From: an uncultured Eggerthellaceae bacterium
GTDB taxonomy: Bacteria; Actinomycetota; Coriobacteriia; Coriobacteriales; Eggerthellaceae
NCBI GenBank assembly: GCA_937892845.1
Contig: CALBGP010000029.1
Location: 62,001-126,000, forward strand
Length of the DNA: 64,000 nucleotides
Direction of reading: 5' to 3'
Positions within the stretch are counted from its first letter, which is position 1; each line of letters starts with the position of its first letter. The notes beneath the pieces are model-generated. The model ran no database searches. It saw only the letters and a program-made list of their open reading frames with translations, and was not told the origin of the DNA. The translations under genes and the position numbers were made by a program. Shown here piece by piece: positions 33,479-41,438 of the stretch.

Positions 33479-34714
33479 ATGGCAGAAGACAACACCCCGT
33501 TCGGGCCGCTCCAGGGCGTGCGCGTCATCAACCTCTCCCAAGCCATCGCAGGGCCTTTCGCCTGCGCGATGCTGGGCGATCTAGGTGCCGATGTCATCGG
33601 CATCGAGAATCCCAAGGGCCGCGATACCTCACGCCCCAATCCGGCACTTGGTGGTTGGGGCACGCAAATGGATCGCCGCAACTCCCGCTCGCTATGCATG
33701 GACGTACGCAAAGGACGCGGCCGCGAGATCTTCTTCGAACTGCTCAAAACAGCTGACATCCTGGTCGAAGGGTTCCGCGGAGGCCAGATGGTCAAATGGG
33801 ATATGAGCGATGAAGTCCTCTGGGACGTCAACCCCAAGCTGGTCATCGTGCACATCTCAGGCTTCGGGCAGACGGGCGTGCCCGAATATGTCACGCGCGC
33901 ATCCTTCGATGGCATCGGCCAAGCCTTTTCCGGTTACATGGAGATGAACGGCTTCCCTGATCGCCTGCCCATCCCCGCCTTCCCCCAGCCCTCCGATTAC
34001 TTCACCGGCCTATTCGGCATAACGGGCGCGCTTGCCGCACTGCATCGAGCGCAACAGACCGGCCAGGGCGAAAGCGTCGACATAGCCCAGTACGAAGCCA
34101 TGATCCGCTGCTCTGGCTTCTACGTAATGAACTATCTCAACACCGGTGCGTTGCCCAAGCGCGAAGGCTCGCACTCAACCTCTTCGGCCGGATACGGCGC
34201 CTACACCTGCAAAGACGGCGTACCCCTTTACATCTTGATTTTGGGCGCCGGCGTGGTGCGCAATGCACTCAAGACGCTCGGGCTCGACATCAACGCCGAA
34301 CCGTTCTATGACGGCATGGGTCTGTGCGCCATGGGAACGCCTGCAGGCGAGGCCCTCGAAGAGGCGCTCTCGGGCTTCTTCGCCGAGCACACCGGCGCCG
34401 AAGCCGAAGAGATCCTCTTGGGCGCAGGTGTTCCATGCAGCCGGATTTACACCTTCGCGGACTGCGTCGCCGACCCCCACTACCAAGCACGCGAGACCTT
34501 CACGGAGTGGACGAATTCCTTCGACAGCGAAACGGTCAAGGGTGTCAATGTGGTTCCGAGGCTCAAGAACAACCCCGGACGCATCGCGCGTAGCATGCCG
34601 CTTGTCGGACAGGAAAACGAAGAGATCCTCAAATCCGTGGGCGTAACCGACGAAGAGATCGCCGCGCTCTACGAAGCCGGAACAATCCGCCGCGAAACCA
34701 CCAAAATCGGCTAG
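33479..34714 (+). CDS. CaiB/BaiF-family (type III) CoA-transferase 3
   Basis: 411 aa. Opening LQGVRVINLSQAIAGPFACAMLGDLGADVIGIENPKGRDTSR; DEVLWDVNPKLVIVHISGFGQTGVPEYVTRASFD; catalytic Asp in QPSDYFTGLFGITGALAALHRA; C-terminal KNNPGRIARSMPLVGQENEEIL. ATG follows AAGGTGG. Oriented away from the other two transferases, with a GC-rich hairpin downstream (34762-34799). Its closest resemblance within the window is to transferase 2 in the central part, so the three probably arose by old duplications rather than recent copying. Confidence 0.9.
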   Translation: MAEDNTPFGPLQGVRVINLSQAIAGPFACAMLGDLGADVIGIENPKGRDTSRPNPALGGWGTQMDRRNSRSLCMDVRKGRGREIFFELLKTADILVEGFRGGQMVKWDMSDEVLWDVNPKLVIVHISGFGQTGVPEYVTRASFDGIGQAFSGYMEMNGFPDRLPIPAFPQPSDYFTGLFGITGALAALHRAQQTGQGESVDIAQYEAMIRCSGFYVMNYLNTGALPKREGSHSTSSAGYGAYTCKDGVPLYILILGAGVVRNALKTLGLDINAEPFYDGMGLCAMGTPAGEALEEALSGFFAEHTGAEAEEILLGAGVPCSRIYTFADCVADPHYQARETFTEWTNSFDSETVKGVNVVPRLKNNPGRIARSMPLVGQENEEILKSVGVTDEEIAALYEAGTIRRETTKIG

Positions 34715-35110
34715 ATTCTTCCCAAAAGGGCCCTGGCACCTGTAGCCGCAAGATGAAAATCGGCCCCCGCCGCTGGGCATTGCGCCTGCGGCGGGGGCCG
34801 CTGCATTCAGGGCCCTTGCGCGCCGCAACGGGGCGAAAAACCCGCGGTCAAACCCCCGGATTCTCCCTCGCCAACGGCGCCGCAGAGTCCGTGAACGGAA
34901 CTTTACGGGCAACTATTGCATAAATCATTCATCTTCTTGAATATTTTCAAATTTCTTCTTGCTAACGCTGCATATTTATTCGATAATGCTCAACACTTTA
35001 ACCGACTAAAGCAATGGAGCGAGCAACGGACCGGGAACCAACACCCCCGGCACCTGTCCCCGAAACCCCGCCGGCCCGCACATCCGGACCGGCCCGCGAA
35101 AGGAACCACC
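34715..35110. other. Intergenic region upstream of amino-acid ABC transporter
   Basis: No gene. A 12-bp hairpin GGCCCCCGCCGC/GCGGCGGGGGCC at 34762-34799 follows the CoA-transferase gene but lacks a T-run. From 34905 to 35010 the DNA becomes AT-rich and probably holds the transporter promoter. Two ARG-box-like sequences, TGCATAAATCATTCA at 34917-34931 and TGCATATTTATTCGA at 34969-34983, are 52 bp apart and could bind ArgR; this is a weak match only. Confidence 0.4.
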
Positions 35111-35989
35111 ATGAAAGCCAAAACCCTCAAAAGCACCTTCGCCGCCGCGGCGGCACTCTGCCTGGCCCTCTGCCTGGGCGGACTCGTCCTTGCCGGCTGC
35201 TCGAACAGCGGCTCTTCGGACTCCAGCTCCAGCAGCTCGAGCTCCAGCTCAAGCTCCAACGCTCCCGCAGACGCCTCGGCAGCTGCGGGCGACCTGCAGT
35301 TGGTCACCGACGGCAAGCTGACCGTCGCCGCATCGCTTGACTTCCCCCCGTTTGAGAGCGCCGACTCCGACAACCAGCCCGTCGGTTTTGCTGTCGAGCT
35401 CATGGACCTGCTCGCGGACAAAATGGGCCTTGAGTGCGAATACCTGCCCACGATGAAGTTCGATTCGATCGTCGGCGTCATCCAGACCGGCGGCAAGGCC
35501 GACGTGGGCGTGTCTTCGTTCACCATCACCCCCGAACGCGAAGAGCAGATCACCTTCACCGACCCCTACTGCGACTCCAACCAAGGCGTCGTGGTCCTGA
35601 GCTCCTCCTCCAGCGCTTCCGCCGATGACCTGACCGGCAAGAAGATCGGCGCCCAGAGCGGCACCACCGGATACGACTGGGCCCTCGAGAACATCGACGG
35701 CGCCGAAGTCATCGCCTACGATGAAATGACCGCCATCTTCGCCGCCCTGCAGGCAGGCCAGATCGACGGCATCGTCGCCGACCTGCCCGTAGTCCAGTAC
35801 TACGTGGGCAACTCCTACACCGACTGCAAGGTCATCCAGGAGATCCCCACAGGAGAGCAGTACTCCATCGCCGTCAACAAGGGCAACCCGGCACTTACCG
35901 AAGCGCTCAACGCTGCACTTGCCGAAGCCAAGGCCGACGGCTCCTACGACGCCCTGTACCAGAAATGGTTCGGAACCTCATCCAACTAG
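35111..35989 (+). CDS. Amino-acid ABC transporter substrate-binding lipoprotein
   Basis: 292 aa. Residues 1-31 are a lipoprotein signal with lipobox LAGC, followed by a serine-rich spacer (about 34-49). The remainder is an SBP_bac_3 domain: KLTVAASLDFPPFESADSDNQPVGFAVELMDLLA, then the Asp-containing ligand loop KADVGVSSFTITPEREEQITFTDPYCDSNQGVV and GKKIGAQSGTTGYDWA. These sites bind polar amino acids; specificity cannot be read. ATG follows AAAGGAACC. First gene of a three-gene transporter operon with permease and ATPase. Confidence 0.95.
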   Translation: MKAKTLKSTFAAAAALCLALCLGGLVLAGCSNSGSSDSSSSSSSSSSSSNAPADASAAAGDLQLVTDGKLTVAASLDFPPFESADSDNQPVGFAVELMDLLADKMGLECEYLPTMKFDSIVGVIQTGGKADVGVSSFTITPEREEQITFTDPYCDSNQGVVVLSSSSSASADDLTGKKIGAQSGTTGYDWALENIDGAEVIAYDEMTAIFAALQAGQIDGIVADLPVVQYYVGNSYTDCKVIQEIPTGEQYSIAVNKGNPALTEALNAALAEAKADGSYDALYQKWFGTSSN

Positions 35990-36051
35990 CCCCTGACGAT
36001 CCGCCGCTACCGCTCTGACCGCACATTCGCCATCCGAAAGACGGTGACCCC

Positions 36052-37461
36052 ATGACTGACCACCTGCGCAACTTTGCAGCGCACCTGAAATCCGCATTCG
36101 CCCTTGCCGCATTGACCATGCTGGCCGCCGCGGCCTGCACCCTGGCTGCAACCATGACGGCCCCCTCTGACGCCCACGCGCTCGAAGTGACCTCATGCAC
36201 GGCGAAGCCCAATCAAGACGGCACGGGCAACATCATGGGAGCCACCCCCACCCGTGTGACCTGGGAGGCACAGGCAGCCGAAGGCGAAAGCCTCTCCCAG
36301 GTGACGCTGGACATGCCCGATGGCACCCATCTCATGGCCGATCAGGTCAAGGTCACCGCGTTGGACGGCCTGGACCGCATCGACATAGCAACCGAAACCT
36401 ATGCTGAAAACGGCGATGTGACCATCGATTTCCCGGAAGGCACGCCCGCCGGTCTGCTGATCCGCATCGAGATGCACAAGACCGAACTGCCTGCCGAAGG
36501 CGGCACCTTCGCCATTGCGGGCACCGCCACTTCCGCAGATGGCGCAACGGCGGACACCCTCGCACCGGACGCCATAACCGTCACCGGCATCTCGGCCGCC
36601 GAGCAAATCTCCCAGTGGCTTGCAACCCAATCCTGGGTGCAGGCCTGGAATTCCAACACTTTCCTGCACCTGTTCTTCGACCCCACCATCATGGTGACCA
36701 GCTTCCCCCAAGTGGCCAAAGGCTGGCTCACCGCTCTGGGCTTGGTGCTGTGCGGCATCCCCATGGCCGTGCCCCTGGGATTCTTCGCCTCCCTCCTGCG
36801 CATGTCGAAGTTCCGTTTGGCGCGCGCTGTGGCGAGCATCTACGTCAACGTGGTGCGCGGCACTCCCATGTTCCTGCAGATCTACATCGCCTTCTTCGGC
36901 CTCCCGCTTCTGGGAATCGCGCTTGATAATTTCCTCCTGGGAGCGATAGTCATGGCCTTCAATTCCGGCGCCTACCTCTGCGAGATCTTCCGCGCCGGCA
37001 TCCAGTCCATCAGCAAAGGCCAGTTCGAAGCCGCACGCTCGCTGGGCATGACCGGCGCGCAGACCATGCTCCACGTCATCGTCCCGCAGGCATTCCGACG
37101 CGTCATCCCCACTGTGACAAACGAGTTCATCCTGCTCTACAAGGACACCTCGCTGCTTGCCGCCGTGGGCCTTTCCGAAACCGTCATGTTCGCGAAGGTC
37201 ATCACGGCGAACACAGGCAACATCACCCCTTATATCGTGGCCGCAATCTTCTACCTGATAGTGACGCTGCCCATGAGCGCCTGGACGCGCCGCATGGAGG
37301 AAAAGACCGCGAACCGTCAGATCGCACATGCCAAGCCGAAAAAACCGGGGCTGCTCAGCCGCAAGGGTTCCGGCGGTGGGACGCCCGGGCGCGCCAAACC
37401 ATGGACACCCGATACCGAACCTGCCCGTGATGTGCTGGCCATCAAGACCGCCGACCTGTAA
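36052..37461 (+). CDS. Amino-acid ABC transporter permease with extra N-terminal extracytoplasmic domain
   Basis: 469 aa, about twice the usual size. Residues 15-45 are a hydrophobic signal or anchor; about 45-185 form a beta-rich Thr/Asp-rich domain (GATPTRVTWEAQAAEGESLSQVTLDMPDGTHL and onward) that should lie outside the membrane. The permease domain starts near 205 with 4-5 TM helices, the HisM/GlnP segment NVVRGTPMFLQIYIAFFGLP and the EAA loop FEAARSLGMTGAQTMLHVIVPQAFRRVIP. A basic Pro/Gly-rich tail follows. ATG 36052 has only a weak site (GACGGTG). Sits 62 bp after the binding-protein gene. The extra domain may dock the binding protein or sense substrate. Confidence 0.9.
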   Translation: MTDHLRNFAAHLKSAFALAALTMLAAAACTLAATMTAPSDAHALEVTSCTAKPNQDGTGNIMGATPTRVTWEAQAAEGESLSQVTLDMPDGTHLMADQVKVTALDGLDRIDIATETYAENGDVTIDFPEGTPAGLLIRIEMHKTELPAEGGTFAIAGTATSADGATADTLAPDAITVTGISAAEQISQWLATQSWVQAWNSNTFLHLFFDPTIMVTSFPQVAKGWLTALGLVLCGIPMAVPLGFFASLLRMSKFRLARAVASIYVNVVRGTPMFLQIYIAFFGLPLLGIALDNFLLGAIVMAFNSGAYLCEIFRAGIQSISKGQFEAARSLGMTGAQTMLHVIVPQAFRRVIPTVTNEFILLYKDTSLLAAVGLSETVMFAKVITANTGNITPYIVAAIFYLIVTLPMSAWTRRMEEKTANRQIAHAKPKKPGLLSRKGSGGGTPGRAKPWTPDTEPARDVLAIKTADL

Positions 37462-37470
37462 GGAATAGCC

Positions 37471-38247
37471 ATGATGAAGAACTTCTCCTCCCCTGCCGAC
37501 AACACCGATGCGGCCGACCAGCCCGTCATCCGCATCTGCGACCTGCATAAAAGCTACGGCAAGACCGAGGTGCTCAAAGGCATAGACCTTGAAGTCGCAC
37601 GCGGCGAAGTCGTCGTCGTGCTGGGGCCGTCCGGTTCCGGAAAATCCACCATGCTGCGCTGCGTCAACCTTCTGGAAGAGCCCACCAGCGGCCACGTCTG
37701 GTTCGAAGACACCGAGATCACGGCGAAAGGCACCAACATCAACAAGATCCGCGAGCACGTGGGCATGGTGTTTCAGAACTTCAACCTGTTCCCCCACCTC
37801 ACCGCCAAGGAAAACGTCATGCTGGCGCAACGCAAGGTCTTGGGCCGCAGCCCTCAGGAGGCCCGCACCGTAGCCGAGCGCGAGCTTGAGCGCGTGGGCC
37901 TGGCAGAGCGCATGGACCACTACCCCGAAGCGCTTTCCGGCGGACAGCAACAGCGCGTGGCCATCGCGCGCGCCCTGGCAATGGACCCGCACGTGATGCT
38001 TTTCGACGAAGCGACCAGCGCCCTCGATCCCGAGCTGGTGCGCGGCGTACTCGACGTCATGAAGGAGCTGGCGCGCGGCGGCATGACCATGATGGTCGTA
38101 ACCCACGAGATGGGCTTCGCACGCGAAGTGGCCGACCGCGTCATCCTCATGGACGGCGGCGTGATCGTGGAGCAGGGAACCCCGGAAGAGGTCTTCGAAC
38201 ACCCCAAGTCCGAGCGCACCCGCGCCTTCCTGGGAGATATCGCCTAG
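37471..38247 (+). CDS. Amino-acid ABC transporter ATP-binding protein (GlnQ/HisP-like)
   Basis: 258 aa. Walker [11 protein letters not shown]-loop [12 protein letters not shown], signature LSGGQQQR, Walker [15 protein letters not shown] and H-loop VVTHEMGFA are all intact, with the PAAT-family features of GlnQ. ATG 37471 follows AAGGAA, 9 bases after the permease stop codon. Provides energy for import by the preceding binding protein and permease. Confidence 0.95.
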   Translation: MMKNFSSPADNTDAADQPVIRICDLHKSYGKTEVLKGIDLEVARGEVVVVLGPSGSGKSTMLRCVNLLEEPTSGHVWFEDTEITAKGTNINKIREHVGMVFQNFNLFPHLTAKENVMLAQRKVLGRSPQEARTVAERELERVGLAERMDHYPEALSGGQQQRVAIARALAMDPHVMLFDEATSALDPELVRGVLDVMKELARGGMTMMVVTHEMGFAREVADRVILMDGGVIVEQGTPEEVFEHPKSERTRAFLGDIA

Positions 38248-38296
38248 GAGCAATGGGGGGTCCGGCAAAGTACACGCGGGTGCGGGGCCAAACACC

Positions 38297-39328
38297 TCAT
38301 TCCTCTTTGCCGAACGCATCCCAAAGCAACGTCACAATGCCGCACAGGATGCCGCCGACGACCCACGCCACCCAGAACCACGATGCCGACGTGCCCAGGG
38401 GCTCGAAGGCATCCGGATCAGGAGCGGAGAACACAGGGATGAACAGCAACGCAAGACCCGCAATCGTAGCCACGAGCATGATGACACCGCATACGGCGCC
38501 AAGCTTCTTGCTGCGGCGCTTGTTCGCCATGAGCGCATTGCGCCACGCTTCATCTACCTGGGCGTTCGCAATCTCGTCCATCTCAAGCTCGTCGGCGACG
38601 GATTTGTTGTATTCCGTAACGTTCGTACGGCCCAGAAGCGTGCCGTAGTGAACGATGTTCCACACCCCCAGCGCAATGAACAGCATCAGCAGGAAGAAGG
38701 CCCAGCCCTCTGACGCCGGCTCGATCATCATCATACAAACCACGCCGGTGAAGATGAACGCGATGCCCGCTATCAGGCCGGCCGAAAACCGCTTGCGAGC
38801 CTGGGCCTTATCCTCTTCGGTATAGAAGTCCTCGATGTACGGATGCGCTTTCACGAATGCGGAATGGGCCATCCCAGCGGGGATGATCAGCGCAAGACCG
38901 GCGATGACGCCCACGAACACCATCACGACGAACAATGCGCCGTTCGAACTCTCCGACCCCAAATCGAACTGGCCCTCGAACAGCAAGGCAAACGCCACGC
39001 CCATCAAGATGGCCGCGACGCCCGTGGGGATCTTCCAGGCCAGCATACGGTAATGCTCATCGTAGCCGCACACATCCACCGGTTTGCCCGTCGGCATCGC
39101 GGCAACGGGCGCCGCGGATGCGCGCCCCGTCAGATCCCCTTTCACAAGATCATCGAGCGAACACTCGAAGATATCGCACATCTTTATCAGCTTATCCATC
39201 TCCGGATAAGAGCGCTCCGCCTCCCACTTGGTAACGGACTGACGGGACACCCCAAGCAGCATGGCAAGCTGCTCCTGGGTCATATTTCTCTGAGCACGCA
39301 GGCTCTGCAGATTGTCGCGAAAACTCAT
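38297..39328 (-). CDS. XRE-family regulator with C-terminal membrane domain
   Basis: 343 aa. Residues 3-62 are a Cro/C1-type helix-turn-helix (FRDNLQSLRAQRNMTQEQLAMLLGVSRQSVTKWEAERSYPEMDKLIKMCDIF). After a linker, about six hydrophobic helices follow in three pairs (WKIPTGVAAILMGVAFALLF, then ALFVVMVFVGVIAGLALIIP, and so on). This layout is common in Gram-positive gut bacteria, where a membrane part tethers or tunes the regulator. ATG 39328 follows GAAAGGAAC. It is convergent with the ABC transporter and divergent from cydD; its target is unknown. Confidence 0.85.
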   Translation of the reverse strand: MSFRDNLQSLRAQRNMTQEQLAMLLGVSRQSVTKWEAERSYPEMDKLIKMCDIFECSLDDLVKGDLTGRASAAPVAAMPTGKPVDVCGYDEHYRMLAWKIPTGVAAILMGVAFALLFEGQFDLGSESSNGALFVVMVFVGVIAGLALIIPAGMAHSAFVKAHPYIEDFYTEEDKAQARKRFSAGLIAGIAFIFTGVVCMMMIEPASEGWAFFLLMLFIALGVWNIVHYGTLLGRTNVTEYNKSVADELEMDEIANAQVDEAWRNALMANKRRSKKLGAVCGVIMLVATIAGLALLFIPVFSAPDPDAFEPLGTSASWFWVAWVVGGILCGIVTLLWDAFGKEE

Positions 39329-39725
39329 CGCGGTTCCTTTCACAGTTACGGCGGCGCCACGCAAGCGCACGGGATTTCTCAAGCCGGCAAGCCGATTCTG
39401 CCGTAGCCGAGCCACTCAATCCACCAACCATAGGCTTCATTTTACGCAATCCACAGGCACCTTGCGGTTGCAAACCCCAGGTCAACAGCTAAATCAGCTT
39501 TTTCGCATTGCGAAATCCCCGTAGAATCAACCGCACCCTGCATGCCCCGCCCCGAATCACGCGTATCATTTCCCCCATGAGTCCGAAGGCCCGCGGCGGC
39601 TGGCATGCAATGCATCCGGCATGCATGCCCCGCCATGCTCGTTGCCAATATGCTACTCTGCGAGTATCATATCGTTCGCACCTTCGCGCCGCAGAGTCCG
39701 CGCGTCCTTCCGAAAGGGGAACTGA
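39329..39725. other. Intergenic region between XRE regulator and cydD
   Basis: No gene. The right half contains the cydD promoter (39642-39670) and, just upstream, a palindromic GGCATGCAATGCATCC...GGCATGCATGCC stretch (about 39602-39630) that could bind a regulator. The rest shows no clear signal. Confidence 0.4.
39642..39670 (+). promoter_or_regulatory. Sigma-70-type promoter for cydDC
   Basis: TTGCCA (39642-39647) and TATCAT (39665-39670) are separated by 17 bases, a good -35/-10 pair, 55 bases before the cydD start codon. Confidence 0.5.
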
Positions 39726-41438
39726 ATGCTCGACAAGCTGGTCCTTGCCCTGCCCGGCATGCGGGCTCAGCTGGCAATTGCCGCGGCGCTCACAGCCCTG
39801 CAGGCACTCGCCGTCATAGGGCAGGCATACGCGCTCGCCTCCGCGCTCACCGGTCTTTGGCTGGGCAACCCCGTGACCGACCATCTGCTCTGGATTGCGC
39901 TTTTCCTCGCGTGCTTCATCGGCCGCCAGGCGCTTGCAAACCTGAAAAGCCGCAACGTCGACCGCTACGCGCACGCCCAGTCCGCCCGCCTGCGCGAAGA
40001 GCTGCTGTCCAAGATGTTCTCCCAGGGCCCTGCGCTCATCCAGCGGCACGGCACGGGTTCCATCACCTCGCTGGCCATCGAAGGCATCGACCGCATAGAT
40101 GCCTACCTGGCCATCATCGTGCCGAAGATGGTGGCGGTTCTGGTCATTCCGCTGGTGCTGCTTGTCTTCATCATCCCCCACGACTGGGTGTCCGGCCTGA
40201 TAGCCGGCATCATGCTCCCGTTCATCGTGCTGTACATGGTGCTGCTGGGCAAAACGGCGAAGGCGGAAGCCGCCAAGCAATACGCGCAGTTCCAGGTGCT
40301 TTCCAACCACTTCATCGACTCACTGCGCGGCCTCGCCACGCTCAGGCTCTTCGGCCGCAGCGGCGCCCACGGCGAATCCATCTTCCAGGCCAGCGAGCGA
40401 TTTCGCGAAGTCACGGTCAAAACCCTGCGCGTGGCCACGCTTTCAGGCGCGGTGCTTGACCTCTTCGCCACACTTTCACTTGCAGGCGTGGCCATCATGC
40501 TGGGATTTCGCCTGGTGGATGGGACCATCGCACTGTTCCCCGCGCTGCTCACGCTAATTCTGGTGCCCGAATACTTCAAGCCCGTGCGCGAATTCGCCAG
40601 CGACTACCACGCATCCCTTGACGGCAAGAACGCACTTGCGGCCGTGACGGAAATCATCGCCGAACCCGATGCAAAGCCGGCGCAGACCGAACTGGGAGAA
40701 TGGAGCGAAAACTCCGAGCTGCGCCTCAATGGCCTGGGATTCTCCTATCCCGATAGCACCGAGGCGGCACTTGCGGACGTAACCGCCGCCCTGCGCGGAT
40801 TCAGCCGCGTGGGCATCATCGGCGCAAGCGGATCCGGGAAAAGCACGCTGATCAGCATCCTTGCGGGATTCGCCCACCCCACCGCCGGCAGCTTCGAGGC
40901 ATCGTTCGGAAACACCGGAGATCAGGATGGCGCCGCCGCACCTGTCGAACTTGCCAGCCTGCATCAGGACAGCTGGCAGCGCCAGATCATCTACATCCCC
41001 CAAAACCCCTACATCTTCCACGCAACGCTGCGCGAAAATGTGACCTTCTACACCCCCGATGCGGACGAATCCGCAGTTCAGCAGGCCATCGACGCCGTAG
41101 GCCTTCGCGAACTCGCCGACGAGCTGCCCCTGGGCTTGGATACGCTCATCGGTGAAGGCGAGCGCGCGCTTTCGGGCGGACAGGCCCAACGCATCGCCAT
41201 TGCCCGCGCGCTGCTGGACCGCACACGCCGCATCATCTTGTTCGACGAACCCACAGCGCACTTGGACATTGAGACCGAATACGAGCTCAAAGCCCGCATG
41301 CTCCCGCTCATGAAAGACCGTCTGGTCATCTTCGCCACGCATCGCCTGCACTGGATGGATGACATGGACCAGGTCATCGTGCTGGACCGCGGACGTATCG
41401 CAGCCGTCGGCGCTCCGCAGGAGGTGATGGCGAAATGA
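39726..41438 (+). CDS. cydD: Thiol-reductant ABC exporter subunit CydD
   Basis: 570 aa fused membrane/ATPase half-transporter. Six TM helices in the first 310 residues, including the CydD-type QRHGTGSITSLAIEGIDRIDAYLAIIVPKMVAVLVIP. ATPase: Walker A GASGSGKST, signature LSGGQAQR, Walker B RIILFDEPTAHLD. With CydC it exports glutathione or cysteine-type thiols and is needed for cytochrome bd assembly. ATG follows AAAGGGGAA; the stop codon overlaps the cydC start (ATGA). cydAB itself is not in the window. Confidence 0.9.
   Translation: MLDKLVLALPGMRAQLAIAAALTALQALAVIGQAYALASALTGLWLGNPVTDHLLWIALFLACFIGRQALANLKSRNVDRYAHAQSARLREELLSKMFSQGPALIQRHGTGSITSLAIEGIDRIDAYLAIIVPKMVAVLVIPLVLLVFIIPHDWVSGLIAGIMLPFIVLYMVLLGKTAKAEAAKQYAQFQVLSNHFIDSLRGLATLRLFGRSGAHGESIFQASERFREVTVKTLRVATLSGAVLDLFATLSLAGVAIMLGFRLVDGTIALFPALLTLILVPEYFKPVREFASDYHASLDGKNALAAVTEIIAEPDAKPAQTELGEWSENSELRLNGLGFSYPDSTEAALADVTAALRGFSRVGIIGASGSGKSTLISILAGFAHPTAGSFEASFGNTGDQDGAAAPVELASLHQDSWQRQIIYIPQNPYIFHATLRENVTFYTPDADESAVQQAIDAVGLRELADELPLGLDTLIGEGERALSGGQAQRIAIARALLDRTRRIILFDEPTAHLDIETEYELKARMLPLMKDRLVIFATHRLHWMDDMDQVIVLDRGRIAAVGAPQEVMAK

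Noticed and set aside
21230..34714. Calling the CoA island a bile-acid (bai) operon
   Set aside because: BaiCD-, BaiF- and transporter-like genes are present, but baiA, baiE, baiI and a second BaiH-type reductase are missing, and the acyl-CoA dehydrogenase and ligase resemble CaiA and CaiC more than Bai enzymes.
34917..34983. ArgR operator pair as an annotated feature
   Set aside because: The two sites match the ARG-box pattern only loosely and contain an extra base in the centre; mentioned only in the intergenic note.
36193..38319. 708-codon minus-strand open frame opposite the amino-acid transporter genes
   Set aside because: It lies entirely antisense to clearly conserved permease and ATPase genes, its translation has His/Gly/Asp-rich low-complexity content and no domain; a by-product of high-GC codon use.
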